A stretch of 64,000 nt of DNA from Prunus persica (taxonomy: Eukaryota > Streptophyta > Magnoliopsida > Rosales > Rosaceae). Shown here one piece after another: positions 25,313-38,000 of this stretch (positions are counted from its first letter, which is position 1; each line of letters opens with the position of its first letter). The translations under genes and the position numbers were made by a program. The DNA lies in assembly GCF_000346465.2 (NCBI RefSeq), contig NC_034009.1, positions 14,714,499 through 14,778,498 of the forward strand, read 5' to 3'. The notes beneath the pieces were generated by a model. The model saw only the letters and a program-made list of their open reading frames with translations. It made no database searches and had not been told where the DNA came from.

Positions 25313-27212
25313 TTTTATCAAAAGAAAGTAAGAAAAATACCCCAAAGGCAAATGTATGCTTGAGCTAGCGTTGAAGAAAAAAAAAAACTAACAAAAAAAA
25401 GAGATGAAGAAGAAGAGTATATAGACAAGACAAGATTTTGGTCTGGTTATGTTGCCCTTCCAAATTACTTGAACCAAATTCAGAGGCTGTTTACCATATT
25501 GGGATGCTTTCACTCGTTTTCAAAGTGTGCTGGCAAGAGATGGAGGATGACTGGTTGAGCAGGGAATTATGGGGCTTCGTCGGATATGAAGAGGATTTGG
25601 AGCGAATTTTAGGCAGTTGAATATGTGTGTATATATAATGTTTGGAGGACAAAATGCTTAGTTTTGGGCTGGTTACTAATACTAGTAAGTGAGTGTGCGA
25701 ATTGACCTTTCTACCCCTTATGTTTCCTTTATAATAACCTTCCTAAGTGTAAGCTCAACCATTTATGTAAGTGTATGTATATGCACACTCTGGTTGATTA
25801 AGAATTCTTCCATAGTACAATTTGTTTCCTTTATAAAGGAAAAAGAAAGTTCTTTGATGGTACAGAGCAGCATGCAGTCATGATGGCTTGATCAAAAAGC
25901 AGCATGGAGTCATGATGACTTGATCAAAAAGCAAACAGAGAGAATAACTTGAAAATAAAAGAGAAAAAAACAATTACAATTTGGTCTAGTGGCACTCGGT
26001 CTTCACTTGTTAGATAAAACAACAAAGGTCAAAACACACATCGGATGATATGTTTTCAAGATATATTGGCGGTCTTTAGCTAGACTCGCTACTTGAAATG
26101 GGTACTGAAATGCTATAAAAATAAAATAAAAAATAAAAAATGAGTATTGAAATGATTTCGAATCTTGACTTTCATTGCATTCACTAACAACTTCCCCTTG
26201 CGTTACAATCCATAACCAATACCAATAAATAAGGAATTAGATTAATTAGGGGTAGTCGATCCCATACACATTCACGACTTCCTTGATTCATTGATTAGGA
26301 ATTAGATTGATTAGGGAGTAGTTGTTAATCAATGAAAGTATGATATAATTTACATAATATTCTTCACCTCTAATCCGGGGGGGTGCCCATTTCATAATTT
26401 TGGGATGATGTGAATTTTCACTCAGTTGAGGAACTGTATCTGCCAACAACTAAACATGATGGCCAATCTACAGAAATGCTCATTCCATACCAAGGTTCAT
26501 TGTGATAAAACCCAACACCAACTTAAAAGTGGTTATTAGCTTGCCATCCACTTCTACATAAGAAAGTTGAATTGTTTATGAGAGCTCTAAATAGTATCCT
26601 TCCATGTAAGCTGGACCTTTATCGCTGGAAAATTGTGCAGTTTCCGTAGTTACAAAAACAGGTTGAAAAGATATGATCTGAACACACGAAGCTTTTATTC
26701 TTTTATACATCTGTCTACGCAGTTGGTAGATAAAACTTGGTTGGTGCCTCTGCCTCCGGGCTCAAGTATTGCAACTGTGGAAGTTGTCCAAGGTCATAGA
26801 ATAGGTTCTTTTTTAAAAAAAATAAAAATTTTATATGCAGTTTCTTTATGGCTTCAAGTTACAGAATGATCGCAACTCCAATCTACATGGATCCTCATCC
26901 AAGTGTAAAAGCCTACCCATGCTATTGATAAAACGAATGTTTATTTAGCAGATGTCGAAAGGCCCTCTCCATTGTATAAATCATGCAGGATGAAATATGC
27001 TAGCCTTGTCTCTACTACGATACATACTTACCTACACCGAAGATGCCAATGTTACGGTATCCCAAGCCAATGCATTACCATGTGTAAAAGTTTAAACGCA
27101 TCTCTGGTGTAGCTAACTTTCTCTCCTCTATTATGGCCACTGTAACAGAACTTTTGTTTTTTTTTTTTTTGAGACCTTTCATATTGAGAGGGGCGATAGC
27201 ATACTAAACTCA
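25313..27212. other. Spacer upstream of RhoGDI
   Basis: The first few hundred bases must contain the RhoGDI promoter. A short tandem phrase (AGCAGCATG-AGTCATGATG-CTTGATCAAAA) occurs twice at about 25866-25930. No gene, RNA gene or complete transposon is recognised. Confidence 0.4.
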
Positions 27213-27960
27213 CACACAACATGTGTTTACAAAGAAAGAAAAATACCCGTCAGCATGTCTGCTTTAGTGAAGAATTGAAGATCGATATATTAGACATGCC
27301 TGATCCAAATTATTATTTATATAAGGCTTTTTATCACATATGGTCCTTCACGTTTACGAAATTATCACGAATGGTCCTTGAGGTTTTTTTTTTGACATTA
27401 ATAGTCCTTAACGTTTGGACTTTTTATCAAAAATAGTCCCTACCGTCAGAAATTCTGTTAAGTATTTGAGATGGAAGATAAGTGGAACCCACATGTCCAA
27501 TCACATCGTGACATGTGGATTAAATAAATAAAGAAATATATATATATTTTTTATGAAAATCCATTAAAAAACCATTTAGCCTCTCCACACAACATGTGTT
27601 TACAAAGAAAGAAAAATACCCGTCAGCATGTCTGCTTTAGTGAAGAATTGAAGATCGATATATTAGACATGCCTGATCCAAATTATTATTTATATAAGGC
27701 TTTTTATCACATATGGTCCTTCACGTTTACAAAATTATCACGAATGGTCCTTGAGGTTTTTTTTTTGACATTAATAGTCCTTAACGTTTGGACTTTTTAT
27801 CAAAAATAGTCCCTACCGTCAGAAATTCTGTTAAGTATTTGAGATGGAAGATAAGTGGAACCCACATGTCCAATCACATCGTGACATGTGGATTAAATAA
27901 ATAAAGAAATATATATATATATTTTTTATGAAAATCCATTAAAAAACCATTTAGCCTCTC
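27213..27960. repeat. 373-bp tandem duplication, two near-identical copies
   Basis: Copy one runs 27213-27585 and copy two 27586 to about 27960. Two 71-codon frames (27221 and 27594) encode the same residues, which shows how close the copies are. The few differences seen include one base in a TTTAC(G/A)AAATTATC phrase and the length of an AT run. Each copy contains host flank, the 9-bp target sequence and the left end of the Pack-MULE-like element. So the duplication arose after the element inserted. Confidence 0.85.
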
Positions 27961-28597
27961 TCTCTCTCTCTCTCTCTCTCTGGCCCTTCTTCTTCTTCAA
28001 ATCTCCATTTTCCAAGATCATCAGGTCCAGCTTTTAGAGGGAAAAGGTTGCAGCATAACAAGTATAAAGGCAAAAATGGGAAGAGAGCAATGGCTCCCAT
28101 GAGGGTTTGTGGACCAAGGAAGAAGCTTGATCTTGATGATGGACGTGGAAAATGGGTGCTGAAAAACAAACAGAAGCTGCAAGCAGAAGAGAAGAATATG
28201 GAGGCTTCGAGTTCAAAGCACAAAAATGGCGGTCTTGTTATTCCTTTTCCTCCAACCTTTGACTCGTCTACAACCACTGTCATGGTCAAGAACATCCCTT
28301 ATTAGTTTCGGTAAAACCCTCTCTCTCTCCAAGTTTTTTTTCTAAATGGTAGACGGAGCAAGGGCAAATGGAATTTTCATTAAAAATTTATTTAATTATT
28401 TTTTATCCACATGTCACGATATGATTGGACATGTGAGCTCCATTTATCTTCCACGTCATACTTAACAGAATTTATAACGGCACGGACCATTTGTGATAAA
28501 AAGTCCAAATGTTAAGGACTATTAGTGTCACAAAAAAACCTCAAGGACTATTCGTGATAATTTCGTAAACGAGAAGGACCATTTGTGATAAAAAGCC
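27698..28597. mobile_element. Pack-MULE-like element with captured gene fragment, about 900 bp
   Basis: The ends are long inverted repeats of about 230 bp. The left starts GGCTTTTTATCACATATGGT and the reverse complement of the right starts GGCTTTTTATCACAAATGGT. The similarity continues through TCCTTAACGTTTGGAC and CACATGTCCAATCA blocks. A 9-bp direct repeat TTTATATAA flanks it at 27689-27697 and 28598-28606, the target-site length expected of Mutator-like elements. A second left end with its own TTTATATAA lies at 27316-27324 because of the tandem duplication. Between the arms sits gene-like DNA with a (CT)n leader, an open frame and an apparent exon end. Elements with this build are called Pack-MULEs and are moved by transposases from elsewhere. 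Confidence 0.78.
28048..28315 (+). pseudogene. Captured exon resembling a MEI2-like C-terminal-RRM gene
   Basis: Inside the Pack-MULE-like element, a (CT)n leader at 27957-27980 precedes an open frame. It contains MAPMRVCGPRKKLDLDD, a long linker and, at its end, TTTVMVKNIPY. The last segment looks like the first strand (RNP2) of the RRM in plant MEI2-like proteins of the MCT/terminal-ear group. A TAG follows in frame, then a few codons later a GTAAAAC that looks like a former donor site. Only the first exon seems to have been captured, and it ends in a stop, so a full RNA-binding domain cannot be made. The parent gene is not in this window; the MEI2 assignment is moderate. Confidence 0.5.
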
Positions 28598-28606
28598 TTT
28601 ATATAA

Positions 28607-29002
28607 AGCACGGATCATTATTTTGCTTGGCTTTGATAATGATGTTATCATATGATTACAGAAACCCTATAAGTGATCAAACATACAACAATACATCAGA
28701 ACTATGAATTATTCAGATTATATCCTTTCAACCTTCCTCAACCTACGGAAAGTTTTCTACTTATCATATCTATAAGCATACAGAAGCCATACACTGACGT
28801 ACCGTTCAGCAAACAAGCATACGAATGCAACACTTTCTATATACCGGTACATTCAGCAACTGCAAGAGAGTCGTTCCACTGAGTTTCCTGAAGATCATGC
28901 ATACAGCAGCTGCCTACCTTGAGCACCCAAACATGGCACAGTTTTTGGAACCACGGGTTACCCAGATCAATGCTACCTGGCTCGTAAGGTTACAGACAGA
29001 TT
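28607..29002. other. Spacer and probable 3' flank of PWD
   Basis: Nothing coding is supported. The region lies downstream of the PWD stop codon and probably contains its 3' untranslated region. Confidence 0.45.
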
Positions 29003-32000
29003 TTATAGGGGCTGCGGTCGTGTCTGGACTATATAGATATCTTTGCCAACAACACATCCTTCTATGTCCTGAGGGCAGCCAAACTTCTGCTCAAGGAAAA
29101 ATCCCACTGTACTGAGGCGCTGACCAAGCTGCTGACGGAAAATTGGATCAACAGTTAATGGTTTCTTGCTGTAGTCTACAGTCAAATGGATAACCTCCCC
29201 ATCAGCAGGGCCTGTACCAAGTAGCTCCTCACTGAAATTCGCAAATGCCAGTGTTCGCACATTCCCATCAAATTTCCCAGATGACAGACGCCAAGGTGTG
29301 CCCCTAGTGCCTGAAGCCAAAGTTTCACCAAGGCCAGAAGCAATTTCAGCCTCAACAGAATTATGATCTTGGTCCGTTGGGCTGACGGTATGAAGCACAA
29401 ATGATAAGTCTGGTGAAAGCATTTCTTGCACCAGAATTGCCATTGTAGCTTCCTTCTGAGGTACACCGGCAGATCGACGGCTCAAAACTGCCCTCCGAGT
29501 GTAAAGTGAAGCCCACACTCTGCTAATAGCATTTGCAAAAACTGTTGGATTTGAAACACTAACATTGGGTATCGAGTCATATAATCCAGCTGCCGACATT
29601 CCAGCTAAGTCCTCGACATTAGCACTTGAACGAACAATTAGGCGTGCATTGCCCGGAAATATTCTCCCAATGCCATTAATGATGTCTTTCGGGGGCTGTA
29701 GGGAAGAGACTAGTTCCTGGAGCTGACTGCAAAGTTGGTCAAGTTCCCCACATTCCGGCTTCAGTGTTTCTATCTTATCTAGAAAGGACAAGAATAAATC
29801 GGTGGATTTGCTTTGCTCTAATGCCAATTCCATAGAGCCAAATGGTATCACTGCCCCCACAGGGACATTAAATGAAGCTGGTACCCCTTGGTCACTATAA
29901 ACTGCCAATGAAAAACCAGTCCTCAAGTCAATGTGATGGAATAACAATATATGCAGGAAAATGGCTGATATCTATTGCGCAATCCACAATCTGTTGTTCA
30001 TCGTATGCAACAATTGTCTACAGGACATCCTAATGCACGCCTAAGATAATTTTGTTTTTATTGAAATTTAAATGGCTTCATTTTATCATAAATCACATTC
30101 ATGGAAAAATCCATAATTCATCATGAATCAATTGTTAAAAGTAGAAGCAAAATTCATAGCACGGTTATCTTTAATTTTTTTCTTTTCTCCTTTTCAAATA
30201 AATATCACTATTTACTTGATGGATATGGACATTTGATAAATTCCCTGCAAGATGAATAAGTTCATTAAAATTCAAGGGATGTCAAAAGCTGTGCCAGTAG
30301 ACAAGGATAATAAGAAAACATTTATTTTATCAAATGCATTAAACTCATAACCCAGCAGTCCCATAAGGCAAAAGAAACATTATTTCTGTAAAAATTTGAA
30401 GACATCCACTTTTCAATCAAGGGTTATTTACCTTTCCAGCCAAAATGGTATTGTTCTTTGCTTTAAAAAAAATTTCTTATAAATTTTAAAGAACAGATGC
30501 ACACTTTATAAGTTTACAAGTTAATGTTTTCTCTGTGCCAAACTCAAATTGAAAGCAGAATTCAAAATAAAGACAAACTGAGGCCCAAGAAGTGGTAAAG
30601 TGAACTTAAAGGCCTGTATGTTGTAACTGGAAAAGAAGGCCTGTATGTTCGTCCCATCAAATTTCAACACCTCTATTCATCTGGAGGCAATATGTAATGT
30701 ATAAAGAATAAAAATAGGGATTTTGTGACTGAACATGTCTTGTCCATGTCTTTTCCTATGTTTCAGTACAAATGAGCAGTAGGTATGTGGAGTGAGTGAG
30801 TTCGGATCCAGTTTGGTGCTAAGGGTGAGAGGATAATGCTATATAGGCTACACAAGAAGTTAGACTCACGGTGTGCTCTAATTTGATTTATTGCCTTTTT
30901 ACTGTATGGAAGATGGCTTTGAATTGAATTTTTCAAGAGTCTATGGTCCTAATGGTGTCAGTATGAGGAGGTAGTTGTGGGAGCAGTAGGGAAAGGTGAG
31001 TGGGAGATCTGGAGAACCTTGGGGGGTGACGGGGGATTTTAAAGTCGTAAGGTTCAAATTACCAGAGCAGATTTGAAACATAAACCATGACTTGTTACAG
31101 AGAAAAAGTCTAAAAGAGGATGAATAAGGTTTTGTTTGGAAGAAAATGCGGTCGTAACCACCATAAAAATTACCTTTGTCAGATACTGCTGCCAAAGAAG
31201 CTAAACGACCACAAGCCGCAGCCTTTGCGCCTGAAGTCTCTGCTTCTGCATCAGCAAGTAGTAAAATTCCACCAGAAACACCCTAGATGAGGAAACAACT
31301 ATTAACATAGTCACAGACAACATAATTTCTGATGATGAAAATCAACATCAATGACCAAAAGAAAAAGTTAGTTAACATTTTGGGATTGAGGAGAGAGATT
31401 AAAAATAAAACAAAACTCTACAGTACCTTCTGGAAGTATGGGGCTTTAGTAGGAGACTGGGAAGGATCATGGGTGCCAAGGGCTTCAATCTTGGTTGCAG
31501 CATCACCTGAAAGATTTTTCACTGCAAAACTGCCATTGCTGTTTTCTGATGAAGGATATATATCAACACTTGTAGGGGATGCTTCTAACCTGAAAATTTC
31601 AAAAATTTGAGGCATAAAAGTAAATAACAAAAATACTGCTACAGCTGTAAGTCCCAAAGCATCAATTACTTGATGCATGTCAATAATAGGAGATGAATTT
31701 TTTAAGCATGTTTCAAAGACTCTTCAAAAGTTTAGAAAAATTCACCTAACATATTTTCCCTTATGTTTTTGTATATCGGAAACTTTGTCATCATCTTCAC
31801 ATGTCACGAACACAACCTTCTCCTGCAGATCACCATCATAGTTTATTTATTAGAAATATATATCATATGTATATGTATACAAAAATTCATTTTAAAAGCG
31901 TATAATGACTTGAAAATTGGACAGACAAGACATACTTGTCGAGCTCTGACACCAAGATGAGATAAGTGGGGAAGCTCTTGCAGAAGTATGACTCCCACAA

Positions 32001-35000
32001 TGTTACTCCCAGCAGCTGTAACCTGCCAGATATATGAACTGTCAGAAAAGAATGGTAATTTGATTGTGTTACATTGCTACTGTCAGGACTAAAAATATAA
32101 GAATAAGCGAAATGGAAAACCTCTTCATCTCCATCTGCTCTGTTGACCATGAGAACGATTGGTCCTTCCACAGTAGATGGTATTGACCCAGGGACAATCC
32201 TCTCAACCTGAGGTTATAGTCATATGGGTAACTGCGAACTAAATAATTGCGACAATGCAATCATTACTAGGTACTTATTGTTTTTCTGTATGCATAAACA
32301 CATCATATGTACATTTTATCTAGTTCATATGACTTTAAAAGTTCTTTCACCTAATTTAATACCTAAGAATATTCTAAGTTTCCAAATAAATCTATTTATG
32401 TCTATCACTTTTATTATTCCTTTTTTCTTTTTCAAAATATGTCGATATTTGATCTCTTAATATGTACTTTTCGAACTTTGACATGATGTTCAACTTCAAC
32501 ATTCCAATCCTTGTTTTGTACTAAGCCCTTATAAATAAGTTTAAATTCCAAGAAGACATATAAGCTGAATCTTAAACCTTTTATTTTAGGGATGTATTCA
32601 GCTAGAAAGATATTTTTGGATAGAAAAACACGAACTTTAAATATTATATATATAACTAATGGGACATTCTCCAATAAGTATTTAAGTTAAGGATTTGTTA
32701 CATACTTCTAATCTCTACCAACACATTTAATGAATGCAATCCAATACTTATTGGAGAATCTCCCTATAACTAACTAAAAAGATGATACTCGATGTTGATG
32801 CTATTTCGCACTTAAGGCGATCAATCATGGAGGTTACCTGAACTAATGTTCCCAGAGCAGCTCCCGGCACAATAACATCCCAACCTTGAGAACCAATGAT
32901 AGTTCTAACAGCTTTTAAAAGAAGGGTGCAGAGTTTTGAAACCTGGAATATTACACTGGACATGGCATTTGTAGGTAGAAAGTCAGACAATAATAGTTCC
33001 CATATGCACCATTATATACATGCCTAAAAAATTATGTTAAATGAACAAAGATATATTTAACAGATAAACATACCCAGCGCGAATCTCAGCTTCAGCATAT
33101 GTCCTTACACTGTTCTCAGGGATTCCAAAAGCTTTTCCTAATATCTGCAAGAATTGTTGTAATTCCAGTTGAAATTTGTACTAGACTTTTAGCAATTTTC
33201 TTATGCTGATGAATTAAGTCGACTGGTAGAAATAATATCGAACAGATAAGAGAGAATGAAAAGGCTCAAAGAAGATTTATCAAAGAAATACACATCATTG
33301 GACCACAAAATAAATGTAGTATATACGCCCAGAACATTTGGCATGTATTTTCAAGAAATGCTTCAAATCAAAAAATATTGTGGTTCAATTGTTTATAAAC
33401 AAGGATTTGATGCGTTAATCATCATCCAAAGAGATTCCATACAAGCTTTGTTGTACAGGACGCCATATTTGGCCTCATCAACCAAATTTTATTTTTCTTA
33501 CAAGATACCTGGACGTTTTGGGGAAATATTTGAAGAAGTGCTTCAGAATATTCTTCAGTTAGCCTCCTTGCTCTATCAAGAGTAGCTTTATGCCTCAGTC
33601 CCCAGATTATTTTGCCATCTTCACTTCCTTCATGAACAGAACAGGAGGAAAATTGAAACAAAAGGTTGGGCTGTTTAAACACTATCAAAAGTATGCCAGC
33701 TATATGTTGCAAGAGTTAATGCACGACAAAATGATAAGAAAGTTACCTTCCCTTTCAGAAAGACCTCTTGCTTTCCATGCAAGGAGTTCATTTTCAATAG
33801 CAGCACATTCTTCAGGCTTCCAACCAGATAACCTTAGCTGATGAATACCGACAATAAGTGCACCAAGTGGATCATTCCAAGGGCTTACATCCTTTGATTT
33901 CACGTTTTCTGCCAGCCAATGAGCCCCTCCCAAAGCATCAAGCTCATTAAGGAATCTAACCAAATCAATGATTGTCAATAACGTAATTAACACCCAGAGC
34001 ATTTTTCTGTAAACTAGACTAATTGACTAGAACATATTTCACGTTTTATTGTGATCCTGAAACAGTTATGGTTTTCTGAAACACAAGTTTATGATAGTAC
34101 TATAGCTAAATGCTAACTCATACTGATGGAGGTTGGATCAGTCTTCCATTGACAAGTGTCAAATATGCCAATGATTCATGAAAAGAAGAATGTCTAGGTT
34201 TTCGGGAAATTACATAAGAAGTTTTGATTCGAGCAGTGTTTCCCCTAAAGTAAGATAAAATTTTGAATTTCTCATATTGCCACAGGAACGTGTCACCACT
34301 CAAAGCTAAAGTAACATACTAATGAATAAATTTAAAACAAAATGAGACAATTAACAAAACACAGGACATTCTTCTTTGCAATATTAACAGTGACTAATGC
34401 AAAGACAGGCATCCTTATCTCTGAGCAAACAACGTACCCACCATTACTCAATAACTTATGATAAGTTCCTGTGAGCACAAAGGTATTATAATAACCAAAG
34501 AAACCAAATTGTAACAAAGAATTTTCCTGCACAGTTTCTGTGCGTATGATGAACTCAAGTTATGTGAGTCAGGTTCGACCAACAGGAAGCAACTCTATGG
34601 CCACTTACTGGTGGTTCCACTGTAGAGAAGAACCAGTTCTGAAGGTACTGAGTCTTCAATTCTCAATGTGGTGAAATTTGTGGAGATAATGAATTAATAT
34701 TTATTTTAAAATTATTAAATATTTTTCCTATATATCATTTCAGCCTTGAATATCACATGCAAGTCACACAGTTGGTAGCATTTGACAGGTTGTGATGAAG
34801 GGGCTATAAGCCATTTTCCATTTTCAAGGGGCGCATTGCTCAAATAGAAACTTCGAACACTACTTAGACATAGGGGTGCAAGTCCAGGAGGGATTAAATT
34901 TCCCTAGTATTTATCATGTGAAATGAAAGAAACTTAAATAATACTAATCAAGAATCTGGTTTTAGAGCAAGGTTCCTACCTGCTTAAAAGAATAAATGAA

Positions 35001-38000
35001 TAGTCCTCAAGTCCAATCTCGCAAAGACGCCACTGTATTTGTTCACAGAGAGATGAAGAAAGAAACAGATAAACATTGGGAGCAAAATCATGAAATTCTT
35101 AACTAGTTAATTGTTTCAATCGAAGCTTTTGCTAAATAATTACGAAAAATGATCTCACCTTTTGACGCATAGCCACCGCTGTATCAGGAGCATCATTTCT
35201 AAGGCCACTTTCAAGACCCTTGGCAATTATTTCTCTCAGGTCACTCAAAGATTTCATGGTCTTGAATAACAGATCTGTGCCATTCTTTCCCAAGCCTTTG
35301 TTTGATACTTCTAAAGTATCCAAACTCTGGAATTTTTTTATTGAAAATAAATATTGTTCATAAGATTATGCCATCATAAATCAAACACCACTGACAAAAT
35401 TAAACTCAAAAAGGAAATACTAACAGAAATTAAAAATCCATAGTAAACAGCACCCATACTTATAAATCATGACTTAGTTGATTTGATGAAAAAAAACTGT
35501 CATATCCTTCTTTTCAAGGGGTAAAGGGAGGATAACTTTTTGCTTAAGCAGTTAGATTATGTTACACTTCAGGAGTGCAGTAAACAAGATAATACCTAAT
35601 CCAACTACAAAATAACTCAAAAATATGTAAATGACTTAGATGTATATGCTCCTTAAGAAGCTGAAATTCTTAACACAAAAAAGGCCTCGATCCAACTTCA
35701 AGCTCAGAACTGATAAGTAGGGTGCCAAATTGACAACAGCCTCAGTTGTCACCATCTTAGATTTTATAGGGGCACATTGTGAGAGGGCCCAACCGAAAGA
35801 TGATGACAAACCGATGAGGATTAGTATGCCAGCTAGACTTAAGAAAAAGGCAAGTACGAGAAGAGAAAGTGTATGGGATGAAAATGGGTGGGTTGGATAA
35901 TGTATATTAGTAACCTTAGATTGTAAACTAAGTATTAGTTGGCCCACATGACGATTGAAAAAACAACTCTAGGCGTCATGTAAATTGAATGCTATCTCTA
36001 GGTGTCACGTAAAATTGAACCACTGTCCAGTTTGTTTTATGAACCCCACACAACAACAATAACAAAATTTAGGTGTGCAAGTTTTATGCTTAATAATTGT
36101 AGGCATAAAATTTTGTATCAGCATGACCACATAACAAAAAATAAAATAAAACTAAACAAATAAGCAATAGAATATTGGCCGAAATTGAACTTCACATAAT
36201 TCATATCAGAAGGATCTTCATATGCCTGCTTCAAAACATAAAATCACTCCAATACATGAAATTGAAGCAAATTAAATATGAAGGTCTACCTTTTTGCACT
36301 CCAAAAACAATGCAAGAGCTGACTGGCCTTTATCATCGATAGAGTCTTTGATGGATTCAAGTTGTTCAGCGAGGCTAGCACATAGTCAAAACCAAATATC
36401 ACATCAGCAGCACTCAAAATTCCAATTATAAATCAAAGCATATTAATAAACAAGCAAATTTAATAGAAGATCAATCACTCCAAGACAACCATTTCAAACA
36501 TGAAGCTGAGAGTGGGGAGTAGCTTTGGTCACTCCGAGTTTAACCCAATTATCCTCATATACAAGTTAATCAAGTTTATTTTGAACTTTAGGGAACTATT
36601 TTGGTTAGTACATAAGTAAAAATAATTTCTAAAAGCATTGTTAAACTACAAGATATATTAATAGTTTTTTGCACATTGTTTTAAATTGAACTCCTAAATC
36701 TGGTTGAAAAAAGTTTTTGTTAAAGTTTTTTTTCTGATATAAGCTGGTTGAAAAAAATATATGGAAGTGACAAAAGCAACCAAGTATGAATCATAGACAA
36801 CAGAGTGGATAAGATATATAAATTTCCTAATCGACTCATCTTCGAACATCTATTAAGAGCCTAGTTACCTCCTAAATTTCCCCACATAAGGAAAAAGAGG
36901 TTGGAATTCAAATTCTTACCAGGGTCCTTAAACCATTATATTCCACATGTTCAAGAAAGGTCAAACATGCTTTCTCTCACAGATTTTCTACCTTTTATCC
37001 CTGTGGATAAAGCAGATCTCCCAATATCATGCCTATGAGGGGTAAGGCTCTACACACTTCTCCTCTGCCTTACTTTTTGATAATTTAGTTGTAGTAGAGT
37101 AGGAATTCCGCATCCATAGTAGCATATACTTTTATGTGAATTTTGAAAATGGAAACAAGAACCCTATAAGTAAATAGAAGTTCAAGTTTTAAGAGGTTCA
37201 GCCACACTGCATGGATATTATTTTCTCAACATCTTGTAGAGAAGTTTATGTTGATGTAGAATATCATTTAAACTAAGTTCCATAATATTTTTCTGAAATA
37301 TTATTTTATTCATCAGAAAAAGATATGTTACTGGATGCAAAATTTATTTCATGTCAGAACCTTCCAGCATTGAAGAAGTCTTTGAGTTCATGATGGAATA
37401 TCTTGAACTGCTCCACAAATGCTTCATTATACTCTCCAGGGTTCTTTGTTATTCTTGCAAGCATTGCTTCTGTAGCAACTAGATCTTCAGGGCCGGCATT
37501 GCGGTGAAGCTTGTTTTGTATAGTATGCTTAATTTCTTGCTGAAGTTTATAAAATTGTTCAATATCAAAACAACATTAATTGTAATAGAAATATATGCAC
37601 CAATCGACAGAAAAGTGTAACCTTGAGGTCATGAGGGATATCATTCCGATGAGCAATGTCTCTTATTCGTGTTAGGGGAACAGATGCAGTAAACTCTGCC
37701 TTGAAAGATGGCAGACATGGATGAATTTTGCGGACAACCAGTACTTCCTGGACATTAGAAATAAAATATTCAACTGAGAACCAGTAACCAAAATAAGAAG
37801 TTACAAAGCAAAAGGACAAGGTGCAGATATGAGTATGCAAAGATATGTGAACTCCTAGTGATTCTGTCTCTGCATCATTATTTATCAACAAAACATTGTG
37901 CTTTGAAGGAGAAATGCAAAGTTTTGTTTGTATTATAGTGTGATGGAAATATCTGGTTTCTTTGGCTGGAAAGAGTTAGTAGGATTTGTTAGGGAAAAGA

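Noticed and set aside
27221..27809. Two identical 71-codon frames as possible duplicated genes
   Set aside because: They cross the host/transposon boundary and exist only because the DNA was duplicated.
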